DNA of 7,456 nucleotides from contig JANXUW010000738.1 in assembly GCA_025351985.1 (NCBI GenBank), positions 1 through 7,456 of the forward strand, written 5' to 3'. This stretch comes from Pseudolysobacter sp. GTDB lineage: Bacteria; Pseudomonadota; Gammaproteobacteria; Xanthomonadales; Rhodanobacteraceae. A program made the translations under genes and the position numbers. The first letter of the stretch is position 1; each line of letters opens with the position of its first letter. The notes beneath the pieces are model-generated. The model worked only from the letters and a program-made list of their open reading frames with translations. It did not search any database and was not told the DNA's origin. Positions 1 through 6,805 of the stretch are shown here, in pieces.

Positions 1-69
1 TGGAAACGGGAAATCTTGAAGGCGTTCTGCATCATGGGCCAGCCCATCTACGAAAATGGAACTTTATGA
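1..69 (+). CDS. C-terminal end of an unidentified upstream protein (partial)
   Basis: Frame 1 is open from the left edge to a TGA at 67-69 and encodes 22 residues ending in ...GQPIYENGTL. The stop overlaps the ATG of the next gene as ATGA, the usual sign of co-transcribed, translationally coupled genes, so I believe this frame is real. The fragment is too short to place in a family. A TetR-type regulator would fit, since such genes often precede efflux adaptor genes and end in a helix of this kind, but that is a guess. Confidence 0.55.
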   Translation, partial: WKREILKAFCIMGQPIYENGTL

Positions 70-1109
70 ATATTTCCACGTTGCTTATTTGTATATTAAT
101 TCCATTTATCGATGCGACTGCCGAAACACCGGCGACACCGGCGGCGAATGTCGAAGTCGGTATCGCGAAAACCACGCGTCTCGCGCCGCAACGCTGGGTG
201 CCGGGCAGTGTGGTCAGCCGCGATGATGCGAAAATCGCCAGCGCCGAAGCGGGGCGGCTCGACTTTGTCGCCGAAGTCGGTACACGCGTGAAAGCCGGTG
301 AACGCATCGCCAAGCTCGACGACCAGGCGCTGCGCCTGCGCCACGAGGAAATTCTTTCCGACGTGCGCCGCGCCGAAGCGCAGCGCCAGCTCTCCGCGAC
401 TCAGCTCGAACGCCTGACCAAACTCGCATCGGGCACGAGTGTTGCTGCGACACAACTCGACGAGTCGCGTGCGCAGATGGAAACCAATGTGCAGAACCTC
501 GCCCATGCGCGTGCGCAGCAGCGCCAGATCGAGCACGATATCGAGCAGGCCGATGTGCACGCGCCGTTCTCCGGCGTGGTGACCGAGCGCTTTGCGCAAC
601 GCGGCGAATACCTGCAGGTCGGCGCGAGCATCCTGCACCTCGTGGACAGCGAGCACGTTGAGGCGCGCGTGCAGGCGCCGCTCGCGCTGGCCGGAAAAAT
701 CCACGCCGGCACCAGCGTCACGGTGAAATCCGCGGGCGTTGAACAGACGGCCAGTGTGCGTGCGACGGTGCCGGTCGGCGACGAGCGTTCGCGCCAGTTC
801 GAGTTGCGCGTCGCACTCGCTGGCAGTTTTGCGCTGGTCGGCAGCGCCGTCGAAGTGGCGTTGCCCGAAAGCGACGGTAACGAAAGCTTGGCGGTGCCGC
901 GCGACGCGCTCGTGCAACGCGCGAATGCAACGTACGTGATGCGCATCAGCGAGAAAAATATCGCCGAGCAAATCGCCGTGATCACCGGCGCGAGCAACGG
1001 TGATCTGGTCGAGGTACGCGGTTTGCTGGCGGCGGGCGATCGCCTCGTCGTGCGCGGCGCGGAACGCCTCAGCGCGGGACAGGCGGTGAAGATCGCGGCC
1101 GGCACCTGA
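66..1109 (+). CDS. RND/HlyD-family efflux periplasmic adaptor subunit
   Basis: This 347-residue protein has the layout of a membrane fusion protein that links an inner-membrane RND pump to an outer-membrane channel. A hydrophobic N-terminus (about residues 4-19) ends near Ala-Thr-Ala-Glu and may be a signal peptide, although it has no positively charged n-region. The first lipoyl-like half is at about 56-85 (Val-Gly-Thr-Arg-Val-Lys-Ala-Gly-Glu). A Gln/Glu/Arg/Ala-rich coiled-coil hairpin covers about 88-160. The second lipoyl half is at 162-194 (ADVHAPFSGVVTERF, the most diagnostic motif), followed by a beta-barrel at about 197-265 and a membrane-proximal domain to the end (LAVPRDALV and the closing Leu-Val-Val-Arg-Gly-Ala-Glu-Arg-Leu). 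The start overlaps the preceding stop (ATGA), and only a weak GGA lies upstream of it. No pump gene follows on this strand, so the partner must be upstream of the window or elsewhere. The substrate cannot be inferred. Confidence 0.9.
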   Translation: MNISTLLICILIPFIDATAETPATPAANVEVGIAKTTRLAPQRWVPGSVVSRDDAKIASAEAGRLDFVAEVGTRVKAGERIAKLDDQALRLRHEEILSDVRRAEAQRQLSATQLERLTKLASGTSVAATQLDESRAQMETNVQNLAHARAQQRQIEHDIEQADVHAPFSGVVTERFAQRGEYLQVGASILHLVDSEHVEARVQAPLALAGKIHAGTSVTVKSAGVEQTASVRATVPVGDERSRQFELRVALAGSFALVGSAVEVALPESDGNESLAVPRDALVQRANATYVMRISEKNIAEQIAVITGASNGDLVEVRGLLAAGDRLVVRGAERLSAGQAVKIAAGT

Positions 1110-1123
1110 TGTATGTGCCGGCC
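1097..1123. terminator. Perfect hairpin at the convergent gene ends (possible bidirectional terminator)
   Basis: Nine-base arms GGCCGGCAC (1097-1105) and GTGCCGGCC (1115-1123) are exact reverse complements around a 9-base loop that contains the adaptor's TGA stop. It lies between two convergent genes, whose stops are only about 31 bp apart, which suggests a transcription stop for either side. Neither strand has a T-run after the stem, so it is not a classical intrinsic terminator. It could instead protect the 3' end or pause polymerase. Confidence 0.4.
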
Positions 1124-1140
1124 AGCCGGTATTGCGAGCG

Positions 1141-4044
1141 TTATTCGAAGCCGCTGAAGAAGATGCTTTCGACCAAACCCGTGTGTGCGAAATTGTTGAT
1201 CGTGTCTTGTTCCATCAAGCCAGTTGGGCCGTAGACAAACGCTTCGATCGCGGGAGTATCCGATCCCGCCAGTACCTGCACCTGGCCCGAAATAGCAATC
1301 TTGCCGCCTGACTGGATGTCGAAGCTTGCCTGGATATTTCCCGAACGCGTATCGATCACGCAGCTACTCGCTTTTTGCGCAACGCAAGTCACTCCGCTGA
1401 CGCCGCCGGCCCACGGCAGGTAACCGCGCAAATGTGCGCCGCTGATCGGTGCGTCGCCGGAATAGGTGGCGAGGAAATGGAACCCGACCACATCGCCAGC
1501 TTTTACCTTTGAATGATCGAGCGTCAACTGCAATGACAAATCGCCGTTCGCGGTGACGGTGGTATCGAGCAGTGCATTGCCGGAGGTGGTTGGTAGCGGT
1601 GAGTCAACCACGGTCGCGGCAGTTAGCAGATGGTTATTTTCCGGCGCAAGTTGCAGCCCGTCGAAACCAAGCGTATCTGCAAGCGCCTCGTGATCGTAAG
1701 CATTCATCGTTTGCTGGCCAGATACAGCGCCAGTCGTGGTATCAAATCCTGCGAGAAAATTGATGCCCCCGATACCGTCCCGAAAGTGCCTGCCCATCCG
1801 CAGCCACACCTTTCCTTGAGTATCGACCGCGGCGCTGGTTGCTGCAGATGTTAGCTGCGGGTCGCTTGAACCGAGATACCAATGGTCTTCCACACCACCT
1901 GGAGAGCTATGTTGCAGGTACACGGAAGGCACGCGATTGCCTTCTCCTGTGTCGAGAATATCTCCATTTGGCAAAACAAGGCTGCCATATATGTAGCAAC
2001 GTACCGTGCAACCAACATTGGAGTTTGTATATGGATTGGTCCAGATGATATTCCCGGAGGTAACATCAACCTTTGCAAAACCATCCCCCTTGACAATGAT
2101 ATTGCCGTCGTCGACTGGAAGAATTTCGTATATGCCCGTCGCAGCAAATACAGTGGATGACCAAATCACGGAACCGTCCGCACCAGACAATTTGATCAGC
2201 GTGGACGAAGAATTCGCGCCAGTGAACGGCCCTGCCAAAACAATATCAAAGCCACGAAGCGCAAATTTCTGTGGAAGTACCTGATTGCCGATACCCACGT
2301 TGCTATTGACGTAACGCCACAACACCGCTCCATCTACTGCAGATAGCTTCACCAGCGTCTGGCGCATGCAGTAGGTTTGCGGATAGACCAGAGGTGGCTG
2401 GCATAGGGCATTTCCACCGTATGCGATAAAAATATTTCCGTCCGCATCTGCAGCGGCATCTGATGAATAGGTAGAGTCCTGAAAGACGTCGTATAGCGAG
2501 ATTGCCCAACGCCTGACACCTGTCGCGCGGTCAAGTGATTCGACTCTGAGCCCCGTGCCGAAGGGAAAGTAAGGACTATTGCCGCTCTTATTCACCGTGA
2601 GAGCGACAGCAATAGCATCACCGGCTACGGTCATGCCTAGCGTGTTATATGCACTGTGCTCTTGCGTGGTATCGATACTCTCCCAGTCTTGTGAGCCGTT
2701 CAGAGTATTCAGACGTCGAACGTGAATGGAAGAACTGCTTTCTCCAGCGACCAGAGCGACCGAAACAACGTGATTTGCGTCTTCTTCGATGCTTGTGCCC
2801 AACACTCCTTGGGGTATGGAATCAACAGTCACTTGATTCAAAACCTGCCCGCTACCGAAGTCGACGCGTTGCAGAAAAATCGGTGGCACGCTTGTGTCAA
2901 GAATGGCTGATGATTTTGCGACGGTCGTTATATTGCCGTCGGAGGAGGCTCCCGAAAGGAAAAAATCCTGCTGTTTTCCAGAGAGGTCTGTGACCGGCAA
3001 TTGTGTTGACCAATTCACGGTCCCTGTATCCGAATCCAGCTTGGTGATGCTGCCCGTAGCGTTGACGATAATTTCGCCGTTAACTACATTCAGTTTTCCG
3101 GAGGCCGATTGTGACCAGCGCGGTTGGCCTGTGTCCACAGCGAGTCGCTGCACGGAATTCGCTGTGGCGACGACCAACTCAGCGGGGTTTCCGGCCAGGA
3201 CAAAATCCGCCAGTCCGGCATTAGCCGAATAAGATGAAGTCCATGCCGTCGAGCCATCACCGGTTCGAATAGCGCGAACGTTGGAGGGAGTGGTTAAATA
3301 CAAAAGCGATCCACTCACGCCGACCGGCGCTGGAGTGCTGTTTCCGTTTGTCGAAATATCCCATATCACATGTCCGTCGACGCCCATTTTCACCGTGTGA
3401 AATCCGGTATTGGTACCACCGCTAAAAGTGGCGAAAGTTGCGTACACGTTACCTTGGCCATCTGCTGTCAATCCATTTCCGGCACAATCGTTCAGTCCGA
3501 TAGAGTAAATGTATTGCCAAGCCAATTGCCCGCTGACGCTATTCAGTGCAGTTACGCCGCCGCAATTGGCCGTAGCGATCAACTGCGCGGATTGCACGGC
3601 TAACCAAAAGGTAGAGATCTGGCGTGTCCATGCAACGGCACCCAGCGGGCTGATTTTTGCAATGAAGTTACCACCGGCGTACCCAGATGCATCACTCATG
3701 CTAACGAAGGCACTACCATCAGCGTTAGCCTGCAAGCCTATCGTTCCGTCTGTTTCAACGCCCCAGCCTCCATCCAGATTTATTGCCCAGCGTATCGTCC
3801 CTGCCGAGGTCAAACGCACGAACTGATAGTCGAGATTATTGGGCGATGCCGATCCAAGCAATAGATCGCCGTCGGGAGCAAAAGTAACAAATGAGGGAGA
3901 GGACGATTGCAGGGTTGGTTGTGTTGCAACCGTCCAGTCGTTTCTCCAGATCGGTGTTTGTGCTTTCGCGTTCGCGCTGAAAACAGCGAAAAACGATACC
4001 GCGATTATAAGGACCGAGTTGGAAATTCTGCGCAAGAACGGCAT
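1141..4044 (-). CDS. Secreted PQQ-like beta-propeller repeat protein with DUF11-like C-terminal domain
   Basis: The product has 967 residues. The open frame extends upstream to 4218, but I place the start at 4044: AAGGA lies 7 bases before this ATG, and the protein then begins with a typical signal peptide (MPFLRRISNS, a hydrophobic core, Ala-Lys-Ala near 28). Twelve Gly-x-x-x-Trp strands typical of PQQ-like/BamB-type propeller blades have their Trp at 86, 139, 176, 228, 268, 310, 345, 454, 513, 576, 628 and 668. Degenerate copies lie near 399 and 772. This is enough for about two propellers. Residues 835-955 resemble a DUF11-type immunoglobulin-like domain, including the closing Asp-x-x-Asn-Asn. 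The C-terminus is IFFSGFE. Eight cysteines fall in four pairs (161/187, 548/559, 679/683, 887/895), which suits disulfides outside the cytoplasm. The gene is poorer in GC than its neighbours. Its role is unknown: extracellular or surface, possibly binding. No catalytic residues were recognised, and binding of PQQ itself is not implied. Confidence 0.88.
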   Translation of the reverse strand: MPFLRRISNSVLIIAVSFFAVFSANAKAQTPIWRNDWTVATQPTLQSSSPSFVTFAPDGDLLLGSASPNNLDYQFVRLTSAGTIRWAINLDGGWGVETDGTIGLQANADGSAFVSMSDASGYAGGNFIAKISPLGAVAWTRQISTFWLAVQSAQLIATANCGGVTALNSVSGQLAWQYIYSIGLNDCAGNGLTADGQGNVYATFATFSGGTNTGFHTVKMGVDGHVIWDISTNGNSTPAPVGVSGSLLYLTTPSNVRAIRTGDGSTAWTSSYSANAGLADFVLAGNPAELVVATANSVQRLAVDTGQPRWSQSASGKLNVVNGEIIVNATGSITKLDSDTGTVNWSTQLPVTDLSGKQQDFFLSGASSDGNITTVAKSSAILDTSVPPIFLQRVDFGSGQVLNQVTVDSIPQGVLGTSIEEDANHVVSVALVAGESSSSIHVRRLNTLNGSQDWESIDTTQEHSAYNTLGMTVAGDAIAVALTVNKSGNSPYFPFGTGLRVESLDRATGVRRWAISLYDVFQDSTYSSDAAADADGNIFIAYGGNALCQPPLVYPQTYCMRQTLVKLSAVDGAVLWRYVNSNVGIGNQVLPQKFALRGFDIVLAGPFTGANSSSTLIKLSGADGSVIWSSTVFAATGIYEILPVDDGNIIVKGDGFAKVDVTSGNIIWTNPYTNSNVGCTVRCYIYGSLVLPNGDILDTGEGNRVPSVYLQHSSPGGVEDHWYLGSSDPQLTSAATSAAVDTQGKVWLRMGRHFRDGIGGINFLAGFDTTTGAVSGQQTMNAYDHEALADTLGFDGLQLAPENNHLLTAATVVDSPLPTTSGNALLDTTVTANGDLSLQLTLDHSKVKAGDVVGFHFLATYSGDAPISGAHLRGYLPWAGGVSGVTCVAQKASSCVIDTRSGNIQASFDIQSGGKIAISGQVQVLAGSDTPAIEAFVYGPTGLMEQDTINNFAHTGLVESIFFSGFE

Positions 4045-4051
4045 TGATCGA

Positions 4052-4056
4052 TCCTT
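4052..4056 (-). promoter_or_regulatory. Shine-Dalgarno AAGGA that fixes the start of the repeat protein
   Basis: On the minus strand AAGGA ends 7 bases before the ATG at 4044, and that ATG is followed directly by a signal peptide. The farther upstream ATG at 4218 would put a basic, unstructured extension in front of the signal peptide, so 4044 is preferred. Confidence 0.7.
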
Positions 4057-4089
4057 GATTCGGTTGTGCTGTTGGTATGGCGAGAGAGG

Positions 4090-4095
4090 ATTGTA
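4090..4095 (-). promoter_or_regulatory. Candidate -10 box (TACAAT) for the repeat protein gene
   Basis: TACAAT on the minus strand differs from TATAAT at one position and would give a leader of roughly 40 bases before the start at 4044. I see no good -35 hexamer 16-18 bases upstream, so the call rests on one element and on position. It fits the idea that this gene is transcribed separately from the gene set to its right. Confidence 0.3.
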
Positions 4096-4272
4096 ACTGA
4101 ATCCAAGATCGCCGCGATGTCGATTAACAACACCGTGCGGTTTTGGGCGGCGGTACGCTGGTTTGTAGCACGTGGCGCGAGCGCAACGAAATTCCGTCGC
4201 GGAAGCTAGCCATATCAATTTTGCATTACGTTTTCCCAGGATTTTTATCTGAGGGATTTTTCATGTTCTGCA

Positions 4273-4683
4273 TCACAGCGACGCAATGCATTTCAACTCG
4301 ATCGCGATCGGCGTCGGCAAGGCACTTATGCCGAGCGTCGTGCGACACGGTTGGGCAACATTGAAATACTCGGCGTAAATGCGATTGTAGATCGTAAAAT
4401 CGCGGGCCATGTCGGTGAGGAAAACCGTGACATCGACGAGATCTTCCCAGCGCGCGCCGCTGGCTTCGAGTACCGCGCGCACGTTGGCGAAGACCGAGTG
4501 GCACTGCGCTTCAATGTCGTATTCGAGCAACGTCCCCGCATTGTCGTAGACGTTGCCCGGAATGGAATTGTCGCTCGCAAGGCGCGGCCCCACACCCGAT
4601 AAAAACAGCAGGTTGCCGACGCGCCGCGCATGCGGATAAGCGCCTACCGGTGCAGGCGCGGAAGGCGTACGCACGATATTCAT
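4273..4683 (-). CDS. amnD: RidA-family 2-aminomuconate deaminase
   Basis: This 136-residue protein belongs to the YjgF/YER057c/UK114 (RidA) family. Arg114 and Glu129 have the 15-residue spacing of the RidA active-site Arg105/Glu120 pair, in the C-terminal block CRTTLGISALPTPIAIELK. The N-terminal APVGAYPHARRVGNLLFLSG followed by Val-Gly-Pro-Arg and an Ile-Pro-Gly insert is the pattern I associate with 2-aminomuconate deaminases rather than general enamine deaminases. Such an enzyme converts 2-aminomuconate to 4-oxalocrotonate and ammonia in the cytosolic 3-hydroxyanthranilate pathway of tryptophan breakdown. A matching semialdehyde dehydrogenase on the same strand supports this. Its ATG overlaps the preceding gene's stop (ATGA), so translation is probably coupled, and no strong Shine-Dalgarno of its own is visible. 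A generic RidA role in clearing 2-aminoacrylate is the alternative. Confidence 0.85.
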   Translation of the reverse strand: MNIVRTPSAPAPVGAYPHARRVGNLLFLSGVGPRLASDNSIPGNVYDNAGTLLEYDIEAQCHSVFANVRAVLEASGARWEDLVDVTVFLTDMARDFTIYNRIYAEYFNVAQPCRTTLGISALPTPIAIELKCIASL

Positions 4684-6071
4684 TGCGCGCCCGCGACGGT
4701 GTCGGCGCTGACCGCCAGGGTTTGATTGGCCAGCACGCGCTCATCCAGCGCGCTCACGGTCAACCGATAATTACCCGGGCGCAGATACAGATCGCTCACC
4801 GCTTGTTCGCCGAGAATATCGATGTGGTCGAACACGAGGCGATCTGCCGGAATCGCATCCTTGCCCTCGTCGGCGTAACGCGCTTCGATCAGGCACGGCA
4901 CCTGCTTCTGGCACAGGTTCTGATGTACCAGTACCGGTTTCCGCAATCCATCGATATCGAGCCACGTCGGACGATCGCGGCGCAGTTCCTGCGGTGGAAA
5001 AAACACACTGACATCGTACGCGTTCGGCTTCAGCGACCACGGTTTGCCGCCGCTATCGACAAAAACGATCGGCTTGACCGGATGCAGATATTCGATAACG
5101 GCACGATAGAACGGATGGTCGTGCGCAGTTGTATCGTGATCGACCATCATGGTCTGTTCGATGCACAACGGATCGATGTTGCTGAGTTTCTTGAAATGCT
5201 GTGCCATCGATTCGCCGTCGAGATATTTGCCGATTTTCTGAATGTGCGCGAAGCCTGCATTCACGACCAAACGCGCCTGCGGATTTTTCTTGAATACGCG
5301 GCTGATCAATGTCGCTGCCTGTTCGCGTTCGCGTGCATCGCCTTCGTTTTTTTCGGCTTCGTAGGCGACGATTGTGAATCCGAGTTTGATTGCTTCGCGG
5401 ACCATCTCGGCGTACAGCGGTTCCTGAGTATAAAAGCCGCTTTTTATAATGGGATAGCCGCGTTTTTGCAGATCCTTGTCGTTTTCGTACAGTGTTTCCG
5501 CCGCGAACGTATCAAAGCCCTGCGCGCGTAATCGTGCGAGCATTTCGATGGTGAGGATGCGTGTGTGCGGATAGGTGTGCGCTTCGTTGAAAAATACCGC
5601 TTGCCGATCCTTGGTCAGCGCGAGTAATGCGTCGACCGCAGGTTTTTGCTGCAGCCCCGGCGTCGACAGCGGCGACGTGTTGTCATCAGAATCGCTGACC
5701 TGCTGCAGCGAGTGGGTGTTGCGCGCCGCCGCGTAGTCGCCGAGATAGGTTTGATACCAGCTCACGTATTGACTGAAGATCGAGCGAAACGCCGGCGTGC
5801 GATCTGCCGCAGCGGCCTGTTGCATGATTCGATATTGCGCGAGCAAACCTTTTTGCTTGAGCGCCTGGGTGTAGATGCCTTCCGCCTTGACGAAGGCCGC
5901 ACGCTGCTGGGCTCGCCATTCCGCGGCGCTGACCGGCTGCTTCGACGTGAGCTTTGCCGAGTTGTCGGCATCCGCATCATGCAACGCCGTCGAGGCGTGT
6001 TCGGATGGCGCGGCGCTCGCCAGACCCAGTGGCAGAAGCAGTGCAAACAGAACGGTGCTGATTCGATGCAT
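4680..6071 (-). CDS. Exported EreA/ChaN/TraB-like protein of unknown function
   Basis: The 463-residue product starts with a clear signal peptide (MHRISTVLFALLLPLGLASA, cleavage near 20), so it acts in the periplasm or outside. After an Ala/Gln-rich helical region (about 45-125), the core at 145-310 carries motifs like those of the erythromycin esterase/ChaN/TraB-TIKI superfamily: Phe-Phe-Asn-Glu-Ala-His at 160-165 (family form Gly-Glu-x-His, here Asn for Gly), Ala-Ala-Glu at 190-192, Tyr-Glu-Ala-Glu at 237-240 and Asn-Ala-Gly-Phe-Ala-His at 271-276. The C-terminal third (about 340-455) is rich in beta-strand and ends in a segment that looks like a small beta-sandwich. GGAG lies 9 bases before the ATG. 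Its end overlaps the deaminase start, and the carbonic anhydrase lies 69 bp upstream. The superfamily link is from motif pattern only; hydrolase activity and substrate are unknown, and a metal-binding role is equally possible. Confidence 0.85.
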   Translation of the reverse strand: MHRISTVLFALLLPLGLASAAPSEHASTALHDADADNSAKLTSKQPVSAAEWRAQQRAAFVKAEGIYTQALKQKGLLAQYRIMQQAAAADRTPAFRSIFSQYVSWYQTYLGDYAAARNTHSLQQVSDSDDNTSPLSTPGLQQKPAVDALLALTKDRQAVFFNEAHTYPHTRILTIEMLARLRAQGFDTFAAETLYENDKDLQKRGYPIIKSGFYTQEPLYAEMVREAIKLGFTIVAYEAEKNEGDAREREQAATLISRVFKKNPQARLVVNAGFAHIQKIGKYLDGESMAQHFKKLSNIDPLCIEQTMMVDHDTTAHDHPFYRAVIEYLHPVKPIVFVDSGGKPWSLKPNAYDVSVFFPPQELRRDRPTWLDIDGLRKPVLVHQNLCQKQVPCLIEARYADEGKDAIPADRLVFDHIDILGEQAVSDLYLRPGNYRLTVSALDERVLANQTLAVSADTVAGAQ

Positions 6072-6080
6072 GGCGATTTG

Positions 6081-6084
6081 CTCC
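6081..6084 (-). promoter_or_regulatory. Shine-Dalgarno GGAG of the exported EreA/ChaN-like protein
   Basis: GGAG on the minus strand lies 9 bases before the ATG at 6071, which begins a proper signal peptide, so it supports this start. The 69-bp gap to the carbonic anhydrase shows no convincing promoter or terminator, so read-through is likely. Confidence 0.5.
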
Positions 6085-6140
6085 GTTTGAGTTATGAAGT
6101 ATCGGATGGGTTACAACGAATTTTCGGCAAAGTCGCGGAC

Positions 6141-6800
6141 TCATTTTTCGGCACCGCCGCGCAGTTTTTCGAGCGCACTCTTGTACGCATGGTCAAGCAG
6201 GACTGGTGCATCCACACTGATGCCGAGATCGCGTACGCGACCGTCGTGCAAACCGTAGATCCAGCCGTGCACGGTGAGTGGCTGACTGCGGCTCCACGCG
6301 TCTTCGACGATCGTGGTCTGGCAGACGTTGACCACCTGTTCGATCACGTTGAGCTCGCACAGGCGCGCGTGTTTCAGCGCATCGAGTTCGATCGCATCAA
6401 GCATCGCGGTGTGTTTTTTCTCGACGTCGACCAGATGCCGCAACCAGTTGTCGGCGAGGCCGATGCGCATGCCGTTGAGGCTGGCATGCACACCGCTGCA
6501 GCCGTAATGGCCGACCACCATGATGTGCTCGACCTTGAGCAGATCGACCGCGAACTGGATGGCACTGAGGCAGTTCAGGTCGGTATGCACGACGATGTTG
6601 GCGACGTTGCGATGCACGAATACTTCGCCCGGCTGCATGCCGGTGATCTGGTTGGCCGGCACGCGCGAATCGGAGCAACCGATCCACAGGTATTTCGGCG
6701 CCTGCTGGGTCGAGAGTCGCTTGAAAAACCCCGGGTCTTCAGCGCGCACCGAGGCGGCCCAGAGGCGATTGCGTTCGAGCAGGTCGGTCAATGAATTCAT
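6141..6800 (-). CDS. can: Beta-class carbonic anhydrase, Can type
   Basis: The 219-residue protein interconverts CO2 and bicarbonate in the cytoplasm and closely follows E. coli Can (220 residues). The zinc ligands Cys42, Asp44, His98 and Cys101 sit at the same positions, in the motifs CSDSRVPA and GHYGCSGV. Arg46 pairs with Asp44 as in the family. Trp39, Arg64 and Tyr182 match the Trp/Arg/Tyr triad that forms the non-catalytic bicarbonate site in the H. influenzae/E. coli enzymes, so type II (bicarbonate- and pH-gated) behaviour is expected. The N-terminus (two turns of helix, then EDPGFFKRL) is complete, which supports the ATG at 6800. Only a weak GGA lies upstream. It sits among genes for an aldehyde dehydrogenase and an aminomuconate deaminase, which is unusual company for a housekeeping gene. 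Confidence 0.96.
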   Translation of the reverse strand: MNSLTDLLERNRLWAASVRAEDPGFFKRLSTQQAPKYLWIGCSDSRVPANQITGMQPGEVFVHRNVANIVVHTDLNCLSAIQFAVDLLKVEHIMVVGHYGCSGVHASLNGMRIGLADNWLRHLVDVEKKHTAMLDAIELDALKHARLCELNVIEQVVNVCQTTIVEDAWSRSQPLTVHGWIYGLHDGRVRDLGISVDAPVLLDHAYKSALEKLRGGAEK

Positions 6801-6805
6801 CAGGT

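Larger units (their letters stand above)
4045..4272. other. Intergenic region between the deaminase and the repeat protein gene
   Basis: These 228 bases separate two genes on the same strand. They hold the Shine-Dalgarno and candidate -10 listed separately. Near the deaminase end there is an AT-rich stretch in which GGATTTTT occurs twice (4239-4246 and 4254-4261). An imperfect hairpin lies at 4183-4200. No convincing terminator for the deaminase and no plausible small gene was found. Confidence 0.5.

Noticed and set aside
96..971. Long minus-strand open frame (291 codons) opposite the adaptor gene
   Set aside because: It is antisense to a well-supported family member; its protein is Arg/His-rich with no recognisable motifs, as expected for a GC-rich shadow frame.
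1141..4044. Assignment of the repeat protein as a PQQ-dependent dehydrogenase
   Set aside because: The Gly-x-x-x-Trp repeats only indicate the propeller fold shared with proteins such as BamB. I recognised no vicinal-cysteine or catalytic Asp/Glu pattern of a quinoprotein dehydrogenase.
4183..4200. Imperfect hairpin as terminator after the deaminase gene
   Set aside because: The stem relies on G-T pairs, has a tiny loop and is not followed by a T-run; the CCC/GGG pairing closer to the stop is too short as well.
4045..4218. N-terminal extension of the repeat protein to an ATG at 4218
   Set aside because: It would place 58 basic, low-complexity residues before a good signal peptide, while the ATG at 4044 has AAGGA at ideal spacing.
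4239..4261. Direct repeat of GGATTTTT
   Set aside because: Only two 8-base copies in an AT-rich intergenic stretch; easily chance, with no insertion or attachment-site context.
4650..5531. Plus-strand open frame of 293 codons opposite the exported EreA/ChaN-like gene
   Set aside because: The minus-strand gene has a signal peptide, a Shine-Dalgarno and family-like motifs, while this frame shows none and also crosses into the deaminase gene.
6121..6152. Direct repeat of TTTTCGGC around the carbonic anhydrase stop
   Set aside because: Two short copies, one inside coding sequence, with no further units and no inverted arrangement.
5646..6794. Plus-strand open frame of 382 codons covering the carbonic anhydrase
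   Set aside because: It spans two minus-strand genes and the gap between them, and the carbonic anhydrase is certain from its zinc ligands. It is a composition artefact.
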